Positions 21,302 to 32,738 are shown, counted from the first letter of the stretch. The stretch: 64,000 nt of DNA from Corylus avellana (GCF_901000735.1 NC_081545.1:12493132-12557131); one strand, 5' to 3'. Notes: generated from the letters alone by a model not told the origin. Program-made: numbers and translations.

Positions 21302-22074
21302 TTCGATCATCAAGCTCAACCATTTGTTTATCAGTCCACCATTCAAGTGCCATAGCCTATACCACAATCAACATTGGAAGACATGATGAAAACATTAATA
21401 GAAGAGGTCAAGAACTCCAACTCCCAAGCTATACAAGAGTTAAAAGGTTTCACCAATCAAGCTGTACAAGAGATGAGGAATTCCAACATGGCTAACAATA
21501 GAGACATACAAGAACTTAAGCAGGCCATGACCAAGATAGAAGGATAGATCGGTCATCTAGTTGTTGACTTCAACAGAATAGAAGAAGAAGAGCTTCAAAG
21601 TCAGCTGATGGCTGAAAGACACTACATGATTGATGAGGATGATTCCGAAAATTCTTATCATGAGCATGCCCAAGTCACCATCACACTTGAGTGAGGAAAT
21701 TGTGGATAACAAAGAGGAGGAATAGAAAGAGGAGCAAGTTGAGCACCATGAGAATAGTGAGCCCCCAACGGATCCTAATCTACCCAGTGATATGGAAGTG
21801 AGTACTAAAGCTCCTGCCTGCATCACTGTCCCTCTTGAGACACATCAAGAGCCTAAAGCTTCATTGCCTAAATGTCTCAAAGAGCCATCTTATGTCAAAA
21901 TACTCAAGGACTTGTGCAAATAAGCACACAAATCTAGGAACCACTTTCCTAAGAAGATCCTTCGAAGCAAGCAATTCTACATAAGATGGCGAAATATCCT
22001 TCCAGAGGGGTATGAAGTTTTGAAGAAGAAGGGGTGGAAGGGATAGGTTGGACATCCGCATGAAAGGGGGAAGC
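21302..22074 (+). pseudogene. Decayed continuation of the B2 Gag-like reading frame
   Basis: With several stops and frameshifts, this region still reads as a Gln/Asn-rich coiled region (NSNSQAIQELKG, NNRDIQELKQAM), a QSQLMAERHY segment followed by an acidic stretch, and then EPSYVKILKDLCK with HFPKKILRSKQ. The last part resembles the QVPSYxKFLxDL segment just upstream of the protease in Athila/Tat polyproteins (compare 23628-24209). No protease or RT follows. Confidence 0.5.
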
Positions 22075-22822
22075 GCTGTAAAGTTTTCTCCTCCAGTTTA
22101 TTTTCTGCACTTTACTCCACAAATTCTTTCTTTCCTTTTTCATTATATTGCATTTATTTTTATTTGTTTTTGTTTCTAACAGCAATTAATCTTTTATTGT
22201 TTGTTCCAAAAAGAAAAAAAAAAAAAAACAAAACAAAACAAAACAAAATATTGCTGTTAGTTTGTGTTGACAGGTGTTTTGGTGTTTAAGTTTGGGGGAA
22301 GCCCTGGCCTTGTTCACACTCAGATTTCTTTACTTCCGGCAATGTATTTCTATACTCCATATTGAGGGTAATGTGTGATTCAAGCTTGGGGTATGGAAAA
22401 ACACTTTGTCTGTTTATTTTTATTCTTATTTGTCTGTTTATTTTTGTTCTTATTTGTTTATTTTTATTTATCATTTTGTGTTAAAAAATTTGAAAAAAAA
22501 AAATTGTGCTATGTTGTTATCAAGTTTGAGTTAAACTGTAACTGTGATTTGCATTTCATTAGCTTTCTTAAAGGGTTGAACATCATCATTATGTCATTAA
22601 GAGTCTGAGTCCTTTGACTTATTTTTGAGTAAAAGAGATTTCACTTGTTTTGAGATAAATTTTTATGTGCACATTAACATGTTTTTTGTGAGGTATAAGG
22701 TTTGAGCTTAAGCTTGTTCTCTTTGAGATTTGTAGGATGACCTATTGATGAATAACCATTGGCTTGCAAGATATAAAAAATAAATAAAAAAGAGAAGGAA
22801 AAAGAAAAGAAAGAACATGTTG
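22075..22822 (+). other. 3' non-coding region of B2
   Basis: Non-coding, with A-rich tracts and two AAGTTTGGGGGAAG/AAGCTTGGGG purine runs of the polypurine-tract type (about 22287-22301 and 22382-22390). The B2 3' LTR is not seen; the sequence enters the 100-N gap. Confidence 0.5.
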
Positions 22823-22922
22823 NNNNNNNNNNNNNNNNNNNNNNNNNNNNNNNNNNNNNNNNNNNNNNNNNNNNNNNNNNNNNNNNNNNNNNNNNNNNNN
22901 NNNNNNNNNNNNNNNNNNNNNN
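22823..22922. other. Assembly gap (100 N)
   Basis: Exactly 100 N separating plus-strand element B2 from minus-strand element D. The 3' end of B2 and most of the pol gene of D would be expected here, so the true missing length may be several kb. Confidence 0.95.
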
Positions 22923-23186
22923 TATCTTGTGCATTACCACCAAGGGGTTGGTTCCTTTAATGACTTCAATGGTCAAGTAGCTAGCTTCCTTGTGCTCTCT
23001 CAAAATGTCCAATAATTTCTTCTCTTGAGCACCAACCAAATCTGAAGCTATGATCACAGACACTGAATTTGCTGGACCAAGGAAATTATACTTAAGAGTT
23101 TTCGGCAAAGGCTTAAGTTCCTTCTTGGGGGGTTTCGGTATAGCTGCCTTGCCATTCTCATTGCTCACCAGAGGAGCATTCTCCAA
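22923..23186 (-). pseudogene. D element: start of the reverse transcriptase region
   Basis: The minus-strand frame reads KELKPLPKTLKYNFLGP, then VIIASDLVGAQEKKLLDIL and HKEA followed by an IKGTNPLVVMHKI segment. This is the conserved lead-in to RT in Athila/Tat polyproteins (form LKYAFLG, VIIsSdLt, LLeVLrxHK, IkGIsPxxcMHrI). RT itself, RNase H and integrase would follow leftward but are lost in the gap. Confidence 0.8.
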
Positions 23187-23198
23187 AATAGCATCTGC

Positions 23199-24209
23199 CT
23201 ACTCGAGTAACTTGTCCAAATCCAAATCATTCCCAAACTGAGCGAGGCATGCTTCCAAGGGGTCCTCTATGCTTGATTCATCAACAGTCTCCTCCATGAT
23301 CTCCTCTATCAAGCATACATGTTTGACCTCATCATACTCCAGTGGCTGCTTGCTGATATCGAAGATATTCAGCTCCACTATCATGTTACAAAAATAGATC
23401 TTCATCAACCTTGTCCTACAATTGATAATGCCGTAGCTAAGAATGGTTGCCCTAAAATCACCGGTATTTGAATCGTAACATTTTGAACTTGCTCTGTGTC
23501 TAGCACAACAAAATCCACAGGGAAATAAAACTTATTCACCTTAATCAAAACATTCTCAATTATTCCTCATGAAATTTTATCGACCTATTAGCCAACTGGA
23601 GTGTCATCGATGTGGGCTTCAACTCTCCTAAGCCAATTGCAAGTAGACTGAGTAAGGCAAGAGATTCACACTCGCTCCAAGATCCAATAAAGCCCTCTCA
23701 GTCCATACGACTCCTATCATGCAAGAAATGGTAGGACACCCAGGGTCCTTATACTTAATAGGCAGCTTGCATTGAAGGATCAAGCTAACCTGCTCAATCA
23801 AAAATGCCTTCTTTGGGACATTCATCCTCCTCTTCATAGTGATCAAGTCATTCAAGAACTTGGTATATGATGGCACTTGTTGGATGGCCTCCGAAAAAAG
23901 GATATTGATTTGGACTTGCTTGAACACCTCCAAAATGTCCTCAAATTTTCCTCCTTTCTTAGGTGCATGCAATCTTTCTGGGTAAGGAGCCTTAGGCACA
24001 AACGACCTAGGAGGATTCTCAACAACGGGTGTGGCTTTAGATGGCTCAGCATCTCTCTTGTCATTGTTGCCACTTTCTTGCCCTTGTGGCACAGTAGGGT
24101 TCTCTTCAGGCAGAACCACTTGATTGCCCACTTTTCTCCCTGGCCTTAGTGTGACAATCGATTGCACTTGTTCTTGCCCGTGCACAAGATCTGAAGAACT
24201 TCCAACCAT
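23199..24209 (-). pseudogene. D element: protease and spacer
   Basis: The frame at 23628-24209 (193 aa) contains PPRSFVPKAPYPERL, then FKQVQINILFSEAIQQVPSY, and the aspartic-protease motif DLGASVNLLPYSVY at about residues 176-189. Active-site D-L-G-A-S is intact, as in Athila/Tat proteases. Stops separate it from 23199-23408, which reads VELNIFDISKQPLEYDEV, a spacer typical between protease and RT. Pol runs on the minus strand, downstream of the gag at 24213-25605. Confidence 0.8.
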
Positions 24210-24212
24210 AAA

Positions 24213-25605
24213 CTATCTATTAGGGTTGGGCACGGGTTGACTTGGGAGCTTCCCTTTTTCTCTTTCACCCAAGTGACTTGCAATTTGGCCTATCTGACTC
24301 TCCAACTTGGCAATCGCTTGGGTGTTTACCATTGTCGCACTCCTCATTTCACTTATACATTTGCCGGGGAGCTTCATAAAGTCCTTGAGAGTGTCTTCCA
24401 ACGACGTCTGTGAAGACAATGCTTGTGCTTGAGTGGGAGTTTGGAAAGCAAGTGATGTCGCTAGATGGGCTAAGCAACCATGATTCTGAACCAATGGAAG
24501 AAATTTAGGAGGGTATTGATTGTGAGCATGATGAGGATCTCCTCCCTGATTCATTGGTTTATTCTGCTTCCATGAGAGATTAGGATGGTTTCGCCACCAA
24601 GGATTGTAGGCCTTTGATTATGGTCCACTTGACTACCTCCAACAATCATTGAAAGCTTTCACTTGTTCCATAGGATACTTAGCAAAAGCTGGCATAGATG
24701 GACAATTCTATGCTAAGTGCATGGAATAACTATCAACATTAAATGTGTTGGCAGCATTGATGGACTGGCTTGCAGTGAGAGCGTTGAACTTCTTGGTGAG
24801 AGCATCTATCTTCATCCTCAACTCTATGTCTTTTTTAAACTCATAAATGCCTCCTTTCTTGCAGATATAGGCGGTTTTGCCCCGTTAACTTGAAAAATCC
24901 CACTACTACGAGTTGTCGGACAACTAATCCAATGCCTTGTATGCTTCATCACCAGTCAAACTTAGGAATGCTCCTCTATTCATTGACTCAATCATAATAT
25001 GGTTCGATTGAGTCAATCCTTGGAAGAAGAACTGAACAAGTCTCCATTTCTCATATCCACGAGGAGGGCATCTTATAAGTAACTCCTTGAACCGCTCCAA
25101 ACTATCAAAAAATTTCTCACCCTCCTCCAGAGTTAAAGAGCTAATCTCCTTTCGGCTCTCATTGACCTTTGACATTGGAAAAAACTTGTTGTAATACTTG
25201 CTCAACAAGATTTCCCAAGATGTAATAGATTCGGGTGTGTTGGAATCCAACCATGCCCTGGCTTTATCATGCAGAGAGAAAGGGAAAGACTTTTCAGAAA
25301 AATTCTGAAACTTGAAAGCGGCATAGATGTCCTTGCTTTACATGACTGTAAGGATTTTCAAGCTCTAAGCCATGAAATGAGGCTTGGAGTTAGATGATGT
25401 GAGGCTTCAGATCAAAATGGGTGGCTTTGGTTAGTGGCAATACTATGCAGGAAGGGGAGTTTGTCGCAACTGGTGCGAAAAAATCCCTAAGTGATCTGGT
25501 AAAGTCCACATTTTCCACTCTCGGTTGCTCATTCTCAACCCTCTGTTGATTCGCATTTCGGGGTATGTTATCTCCCATTTCAACAGTCTCTCTCTTAATA
25601 GGTGC
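24213..25605 (-). pseudogene. D element: Gag, broken by several stops
   Basis: Order on the minus strand: start region MGDNIPRNAN and VDFTRSLRDFFAPV with FDLKPH (25390-25578); capsid core (24924-25250) with ITSWEILLSKYYNKFFP, RCPPRGYEKWRLVQFFFQGL and SLTGDEAYKALD; then a proline/histidine-rich C-terminal part and SQIGQIASHLGEREKGKLP (24213-24554). This is Athila-type Gag. The zinc-knuckle zone near 24700 is decayed. Element A2 is inserted just upstream of the start codon region, at 25608. An inverted, more decayed copy lies at 56456-57570. Confidence 0.85.
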
Positions 25606-25608
25606 TCT

Positions 25609-26777
25609 TGTTAAGTGCTAAAATATTCATATTTTTAGCCCTTAACTTACATGTGTTAATCCTTTAGTTTTAGTTAATTTATGATATTTTAGCTCTTTTA
25701 TGTGTTTTCCTTGTTTTTGTAGGTCATTGGAACAAAAAGAAGCAATCTTAAAAGTTTTGGAGTTAAAAGACCCATTTTGGGAATTTTGGAGGCTCTAGTA
25801 GTGTGATCAATCGTAGGGGAGCTGCGATTGAGCGCACTACAGGTGAAGACCACAATGCACAAGGCACCTACGATCGAGCACCCAGCATAAAGAGGATCCA
25901 TCGCTGGCCTGCGATCGATCACACACGGGATGCGATCGAGCGCACCCATGCGTGATGGACAAGTCAGCCGTCAGCCTTGATATGGAAAGTGCAATTTCTA
26001 GGGTTTTATAACTTAATGCGAAGTAGGGCTCAAACCCTACAATTTTTAGGGTTTCTAAAGTATTCCAAAGGCTTATAAATAGACCCTTAAACCTCTAGAA
26101 TAGACACACACTTTCCAAAGAGAAGAATTGGAGCTCTTCAAGTTCAAGTTTCGGGTTTATTATTTTCCTTTCTTTTCTTTTATTTTATGAAGATGTTTAA
26201 CATCAAACTTATGTGTAACTAATTTATTTAGTAGGGCTAGATTGAAGCCCTAGTTATGTTTAGTTAATATTAAATATTGGCGCCTTTGTGATGATCATGT
26301 TGTGGTATTGACCTTGATTAATTTCTGCTTTCATGAATTTCTCATGTGTGTGCTTGATCAACATATGCATATGGCATGGACTAATTAGTTAAATCAATTT
26401 GGATGACTGAATCTTGGGTTTAACAAAAGTAACAAAAGAAATCCACACCGGGTTCTTGGGTTAATCAACATGGGGAACCGGGAGTAGACACCCATGCCCT
26501 AGGCCTCATGTGTTTGTCGATTTCCACAGAATTATGTTTTCCTAAAGAACAACTTAGTAGACACCCATGCTAAATCCTTTAAGAAAGAAAAGAATTAGTA
26601 TAGACACCCATGCCTAATTCGTTGTTTGGGGAAATCAATAGCTTAAGGAGTAGACACCCATGCCCTTAGGTTGACAAACATTAGATATATATAACATGAT
26701 CAAAACATTGATATATTGATATATTATCTAAATATAATTAGCGGTGGATATCAAAGCCCTACCTTTTTATTATTATC
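25609..26777 (+). mobile_element. 5' LTR of element A2, first part
   Basis: It starts TGTTAAGTGCTAAAATATTC, inserted in D gag after GCTCT. U3 contains the CpG-rich signals at about 25800-25960. Downstream are four dispersed units of AGTAGACACCCATGCC type (about 26480-26665). It is interrupted by element A1 at 26777; the remaining 177 bp lie at 36672-36848. Confidence 0.85.
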
Positions 26778-27087
26778 TGATAAGTGCTAAAATATTCATA
26801 TTTTCAGCCCTTAACTTGCATGTTTTAATCCTTTGGTTTTAGTTAATTAAGCCATTTTAATTCCTTTTTGTGTTTTTCATACTTTTGTAGGTTTTTGAAA
26901 GAAAATGAAGTAAATCCAGATGATTTGGGCTCAAAAAGAGAAGATGGAAAAAATTGGAGCTCCCTGACACTGCAATCGATCGCAGGGTACCTGCTATCGA
27001 GCGCAGTACCCGAGAGGATTCAACACAATTAAGGCCAGGAGCGATCGAGTGCATGCCAAAAGAAGGATTGATCACACTATGATCGAT
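26778..27087 (+). mobile_element. A1 5' LTR, first part
   Basis: Begins TGATAAGTGCTAAAATATTC. It contains U3 with CpG-rich signals (about 26970-27080) and is cut by A4, which duplicated TCGAT (27083-27087) inside one of these signals. Confidence 0.85.
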
Positions 27088-29878
27088 TGTTGTGCAAAAT
27101 TCTACCTAAATTAATAGGTGAATAATTGTACGTTTTACCTGCAAGAGCGCAAGGTCAACATGGTAGTATATCGTGCAAGTACAAGATCATTTCCACGAGG
27201 ATTGCTAAATTTATGTTTAAAAATAGATTCCTTAAGCAAAAGTAAAACAAAAATTGATTGTTGAAGTGATGATAATAAAGGGTAGGGCTTTGATATCCAC
27301 CACTAATTATATTTAGCTAATATAATAATATGCCAATGCTTTGATCAAGTTATGCATATCTATTGTTTGTCAACCTTAGGGCATGGCATATACTCCTAAG
27401 GCTATAGATTTCCCTAAGCAACAAGTTAGGCATGGCGTATACTCTAACTCTTTTCATTGCTAAGGGATTTAGCATGATTTATGCTAAGTTGTTCCTTAGG
27501 AAGGCATATGTTCTATGGAAATCGACAAACACACGAGGCCTAGGGCATGGCATATACTCCCAGTTCCCCATGTTGATTAACCCAATAACCTGGTGTGGAT
27601 TTCTTTTGTTACTTATCTTAAACCCAGGACTCGGCAAATCCAAATTGATTTAACTAACTAGTCCATACCACATCCATATGTTGATCAGACACACACATAT
27701 GAGGAATTCATGCAAGTAGGTATTAATCACGTTAAATAGCACAACAAGATCATTACAAAGGCGCCAATATTGAAATATTAACAAAACATAACTAGGGCTT
27801 CAATCAAGCCCTACTAATTAAGTTAGCTACACATAAAGTTGATGTTAAATATCTTCATAGAAGAAAAGAAAAGAAAAGAAAAGAATAAACCTGAGACTTG
27901 AACTTGAAGAGCTCCTATTCTTCTCCTTCCAAAGTCTCCCTATTCTAGAGGCTTTAGGGTCTATTATAGGCTTTAGAAGTCCTAGACAAAGTAGTAAACC
28001 TAGGGATTTTGTAGGGTTTTAAGACCTATTACAAATTGGAGTTGGAAAACCCTATTATGGAAATAATGTCAATCCAGCCGCCACTTGATAAGTCTCCTGC
28101 GCACAAGTGCGCTCGATCATAGCCCGTGTGCGCTCGATCGCAAGTCTGTGATTGTTCCTTCTTTTTTCATGCGCTCAATTGACCTTACATGAACTGGATT
28201 ACTTCTTCAGTTAGGTAGCTTCAGTACTGCCGGTCCAGAAGCTCTCTGGAACTACACTCGATCGCAGGTTGGTGCGTTCGATTGCAGTGTGCTCGATCGC
28301 ACTTGGCTGACGATTGATTTCACCCACAAAATGCTAATCCACAATCTGAAACATAAAACAGAAAAGTTAGGGAAAACAAGAAATTCTTTTTGATTTTTTT
28401 TGATTTTTTTTTTTTTTTTGCTAACACTAAACTAAAAAATTGAAAATTAAAATAACAAAACTAAAGGAAAATAATTTTTAAACAAAATTTGCCGCAATCC
28501 CTAGCAACGGCGCCAAAAACTTGTTGTGCAAAATATCTACCTCAATTAATAGGTAAATAATTGTACATTTTACCTGCAAGTGCACAAGGTCAACATAGTA
28601 GTATATGGTGCAAGTATAGGATCATTCCCACGAGGATTGCTGAATTTTCATTTAAAAATAAATTCCTTAAGTAAAACAAAGATTGATTGAGTTGATAATA
28701 ATAAAAAGGTAGGGCTTCGATATCCACGACTAATTATATTCAACTAATATAACAATATGTCAATGCTTTGATCATCTTATGCATATCTAATGTTTGTCAA
28801 CCTAAGGGCATGGGTGTATACTCCTTAAGCTATAGATTTTCCTAAGCAACGAGTTAGGCATGGGTATATACTCTAACTCTTTTCTTTCCTAAAGGATTTA
28901 GCATGGTATATACTAAGTTGTTCTATAGAAAAGCATATGTTCTATGGAAATCGACAAACACACGAGGCCTATGGCATGGGTGTATACTCCCGGTTCCCCA
29001 TATTGATTAACCCAAAAATCGCGGTGTGGATTCTTTTGTTACTTATGCTAAACCCAAGACTTGGCCATCGAAATTGATTTAACTAACTAGTCCATACCAC
29101 ATGCATATGTTGATCAGGCACACACATTTGAGGAATTCATGCAAGCAGGTATTAATTAAGTTAAATAGCACAATAAGATCATCATAAAGGTGCCAATATT
29201 GAAATATTAGCATAACATAACTAGGGCTTCAATCAAGCCCTACTAATTAAATTAGCTACATATAAAGTTGATGTTAAACATCTTCATAAAAGAAAAGAAA
29301 AGAAAAGAAAAGAAAAGAATAAACCTGAGACTTGAACTTGAAGAGCTCCTATTCTTCTCCTTCCAAAGTCTCCTTATTCTAGAGGCTTAAAGGTCTATTT
29401 ATAGGCTTTAGAAGTCCTAGACAAAGTAGTAAACCTAGGGATTTCGTAGGGTTTTAAGACTTATTACAAATTGGAGTTGAAAAACCTTACTATGAAAATA
29501 ATGTCAATCCAGCCACCACTTGATAAGTCTTCTGCGCACGGGTGCGCTCGATCGCAGCCCGTACGCGTTCAATCGCAGCTCTACGATCATTCCTTCTTTT
29601 GGCATGCGCTCGATCACTCCTGGCCTGCTTATGCTGTGTCCTCTCAGGTATTGTGCTCGATCGTAGGTACCTTGCGATTGATCGCAGTACCAGGGAGCTC
29701 CAATTGTCTTCATTTCCTCTTTTAAGCTCAAATCACCTAGTTTTTCTTCTTTTTCTACCAAAAGCTTGTAAAAGTATGAAAAACACAAAAATGAATTAAA
29801 ATGGCCTAATTAATTAAAATCAAAGGATTAAAACATGCAAGTGAAGGGCTAAAAATATGAATATTTTAACACTTAGCA
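27088..29878 (-). mobile_element. Element A4: internally deleted minus-strand gypsy element
   Basis: The 5' LTR is 28522-29878, PBS 28498-28515, and a leader runs to the gag start codon near 28190. A deletion junction at about 28181 leads directly into the middle of a 3' LTR (27088-28180), which lacks its first ~240 bp. The exact TSD TCGAT (27083-27087 and 29879-29883) shows a genuine insertion. The leader is homologous to that of A3 (48314-48611), and the LTR matches A3 best, so A4 is a deleted copy of the A3 type. No coding sequence remains. Confidence 0.85.
28498..28515 (-). promoter_or_regulatory. tRNA-Asp primer-binding site of A4
   Basis: On the minus strand TGGCGCCGTTGCTAGGGA, 6 bp after the LTR end. 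Near-perfect complement of the tRNA-Asp 3' end. Confidence 0.85.
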
Positions 29879-29883
29879 TCGAT

Positions 29884-30911
29884 CGCACACGGGTTGCGAT
29901 TCATCGCACCCGTGCGCAAGAGACACATAAAGTGGAGGCCAAAGTGTCCCTCTTTCCATATTAGGGTTTTCAAACTCCCAATTGTTATAGGTCTCAAAAT
30001 CCTACGAAATCCCAAGGTTTACTACTTTGCCAAGGACTTTTAAAACCTATAAATAGACTCTTAAGCCTCTAGAATAGATATGATTTGTAAGAAGAAGAGG
30101 AGGAGCCCTTGAAGTTCAAGTCTCGGGTTTATTCTTTTCTTTCCTTTTCTTTTCTTTTATGAAGATGTTTAACATCAACTCTATGTGTAGCTAATTTATT
30201 TAGTAGGGCTAGATTGAAGCCCTAGTTATGTTTAATTAATATATCAATATTGACACCTTTATGATGATCTTGTTGTGCTATTTAACTTGATTACTACCTG
30301 CTTGCATGAATTCCTCATATGTGTGTGCTTGATAAACATATACATGTAGTATGGACTAGTTAGTTAGATCAATTTGGATGACCGAGTCCTGGGTTTAACA
30401 TAAGTAACAAAAGAATCAACACCACGATTCTTGGGTTAATCAACATGGGGAGCTGAGAGTGTACACCCATGCCCTAGGCCTCGTGTGTTTGTCGATTTCC
30501 ATAGAACATATGCTTTTCTAAAGAAAAACTTAGTATATACCATGCTAAATCCTTTAGGAAAGAAAAGAGTTAGAGTGTACACTCATGCCTAACTCATTGC
30601 TTAGGAAAATCTATAGCTCAAGGAGTATATACCCATGCCCTTAGGTTGACAAACACTAGATATGCATAACATGATCCAAGCATTGGCATATTGTTATATT
30701 AGCTGAATATAATTAGTGGTGGATATTGAAGCCCTACCTTTTTATTATTATCAACTCAATCAATCTTCTTTTACTTAAGGAATTTAATTTTAAACGAAAA
30801 TTCAGCAATCCTCATGGGAATGTTCCTGTACTTGCACCATATGACCTTGTGCACTTGCAGGTAAAACATACAATTATTTACTTAATAATTTAGGTAGATA
30901 TTTGTACAACA
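29884..30911 (+). mobile_element. A1 5' LTR, second part
   Basis: Resumes after the A4 TSD inside a CpG-rich signal. It holds the TATA box, the dispersed ATACACCCATGCC-type units (about 30455-30650) and the LTR end TTGTACAACA. Together with 26778-27087 it gives an LTR of about 1.34 kb, comparable to the 1350-bp 3' LTR. Confidence 0.85.
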
Positions 30912-30917
30912 AGTTTT

Positions 30918-30935
30918 TGGCGCCGTTGACAGGGA
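30918..30935 (+). promoter_or_regulatory. tRNA-Asp primer-binding site of A1
   Basis: TGGCGCCGTTGACAGGGA, two mismatches to the tRNA-Asp complement. Confidence 0.85.
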
Positions 30936-31269
30936 TTGTTTGATTTTGTTTGGAATTATTTTCCTTAGTTTATTTTTATTTTAAATTTTTTTGTTTTTAT
31001 AGTCTTTTCTGCAGTTCTGTGCCTCTGGAGGTGCAATCGATCGCCCAATCAGGGCGATCGAGCGCACTAGTACGATCAAGCATAACTCACAGTGCGATCA
31101 ATCGCACATACATAGAGCAGCACAGTACTGTGATAATTGTAGATCTAATGTTTTTTTTTCTTTTATTTCATGCAGGGTCAGTTGAGTCTGCATTTTCGTA
31201 AGTTTATTTTCAATTTTATTTTCCCTTTTTAAATTTTAACTTTTTGGTATTTTTTTTTTGCTTTCACAC
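30936..31269 (+). other. A1 5' leader
   Basis: T-rich leader with a cluster of CpG-rich signals at 31030-31115 (ATCGATCGCCC, GCGATCGAGCGCAC and variants) and a pyrimidine tract before the ATG at 31270. Confidence 0.6.
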
Positions 31270-31928
31270 ATGTGGGGCGGCATTTCGACACCCCATGGAC
31301 CGTGTTCTTTATGCCATGACTCTTGTCATCATGTTAGAGAATGTCCTAGAATGAGACAAATTTCTCTAACAAACATTATGAGTACATGAACACATCGCTC
31401 TCTAGAGTGGGGAATGATAACTATTTTGATTCTTGCAACCCAACCTGGAGCCAACAGTCAAATTTCCCATGGCAAGCTCAAGCTCCTAGGAATTATTCGT
31501 ATTCCTCTCCATCGGATCCACCACTACAAGGTCAACTGGCTGCCATGCAGAAGACATTAAATATACTTGTAAAATCCATGGCTACTCGGAACATCTCTCC
31601 TATTCAGCCAGCCACCCAACTCCAGGTATGTGCCACACGTTTTCATTTTGATCATTCTACTGAAACATGTCCTTTGTATTCATCTGCAGATCTGGAGCAA
31701 GCCAACTATGTGGGACAGCACACTTATCCACCCAAGAACAATCCTTATTCCTATACTTACAATTTAGGGTGGCACAACCACCCCAATTCCTCATGGAGCA
31801 ATAGTAGGAACATTCGGAACCCTCAAGGACAGCAAAGCAATTTCCAACAAACAGTTCAACCAGCCCAAGACCCAGAAAAGGAGGACCTGAAGAGTCTTTT
31901 ACGACAATTTGTGACTTCACAAAAGTAA
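31270..31928 (+). pseudogene. A1 Gag-like zinc-knuckle ORF, one frameshift
   Basis: The first 39 codons (31270-31389) start MWGGISTPHGPCSLC and carry a complete CCHC knuckle (C12, C15, H20, C25). A single-base frameshift then moves to the frame of 31386-31928 (180 aa). That frame has NTSLSRVGNDNYFDS and WSQQSNFPWQAQAPRNYSY, then a segment matching the C-terminal Gag of A3 (LNILVKSMAT, NNPYSYTYNLGWHNHPN), where the second knuckle has lost a cysteine (CATRFHFDHSTETC). The capsid core is absent. The ORF looks like a fusion of an N-terminal knuckle module with an A3-type Gag C-terminus. Confidence 0.7.
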
Positions 31929-31931
31929 TCA

Positions 31932-32504
31932 ATGGCTGATCAAAAACAATTCAATACAAGGATTGATCATGCCATCCAAAGACTAGAAGTGCAAATGAGG
32001 CAATTGGCCAAAGAGCTGAGTACATTCTGCATCAATAGGCCTTACGAATACCAAGAAGAAGAATGTCGAGGGCAGTTGATGGAAAATCCCACTCGACAAT
32101 ACATGGAGGAAGAGTGCACCTACTATCATGAGCAAGCTGTCACATTGAGGAGTGAAGAGGTGACTGAAAATGAAGTGGAAGAGGGGAAAGACGAGCAAAC
32201 TGAAATTCCACAGGAGCCACATCAGGAAAAAGAAGAGAGCACTAAGATTTTTTCACCATTAGCTCTCATTCCTGAAACACCAAGAGGCCAAGAGAGAAGT
32301 CTGTTAGAGTTACCACATGAGAAAATTGAGGACATCAAGATAGAGAAGCTTCCTGAGTTTTCTTCTTACTATATTTCAGTTCATGATTCCCCACCGAATG
32401 AGCAACTGTTTGAGAAAACTCAGAGTGGTCTTCCCCAATCTAGAAACACTCAGAATCACCTTGCAACTAAAAAGATCCATTCCCTTTGGTGCAAGAGAAG
32501 ATAA
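31932..32504 (+). CDS. A1 Glu-rich Gag-end protein, unit 1
   Basis: 190 aa, immediately after the stop of the previous frame and in the order expected of a Gag C-terminus. It starts MADQKQFNTRIDHAIQRLEV (coiled, as in A3 Gag MADQKHVNTKTEQAVQKLEV). A highly acidic part follows with ECTYYHEQAVTLRSEEV and PQEPHQEKEES, then IPETPRGQERSLLELPHE and an EFSSYYISVHDSPP segment. The module recurs in A1 unit 2, A2 and A5. I know no named domain for it. Possibly a spacer or scaffold part of Gag. Confidence 0.55.
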   Translation: MADQKQFNTRIDHAIQRLEVQMRQLAKELSTFCINRPYEYQEEECRGQLMENPTRQYMEEECTYYHEQAVTLRSEEVTENEVEEGKDEQTEIPQEPHQEKEESTKIFSPLALIPETPRGQERSLLELPHEKIEDIKIEKLPEFSSYYISVHDSPPNEQLFEKTQSGLPQSRNTQNHLATKKIHSLWCKRR

Positions 32505-32738
32505 GACTGGTGTTTCAAGTTTAAAAGTGCCACAATCTGGCTGAAGATGTTAAACTTAGCGCTCATGGGAGGCACCCCATAGCATATCCTTTTTATTTTG
32601 TTGTTTGTTCTATTTTGTTGTTTGTTTTCCTTTGTTCTTTGTTTTACTTTGGTTTTTTAGTGTTTCAAGTCTTTTGTCATGTTCTTACATTCTATTACTA
32701 CGATCGATCGCAACCTGCATGCGATCGAGCGCAAGTCT
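32505..32738 (+). other. A1 post-ORF non-coding, unit 1
   Basis: Contains the conserved hairpin ATGGGAGGCACCCCAT at 32565-32580, a T-rich stretch and the start of a CpG-rich signal cluster at 32700-32738, then the gap. Confidence 0.6.

Noticed and set aside
26480..26665. CRISPR-like array
   Set aside because: The units are short, degenerate, unevenly spaced and inside a plant LTR; there are no spacers in the CRISPR sense.
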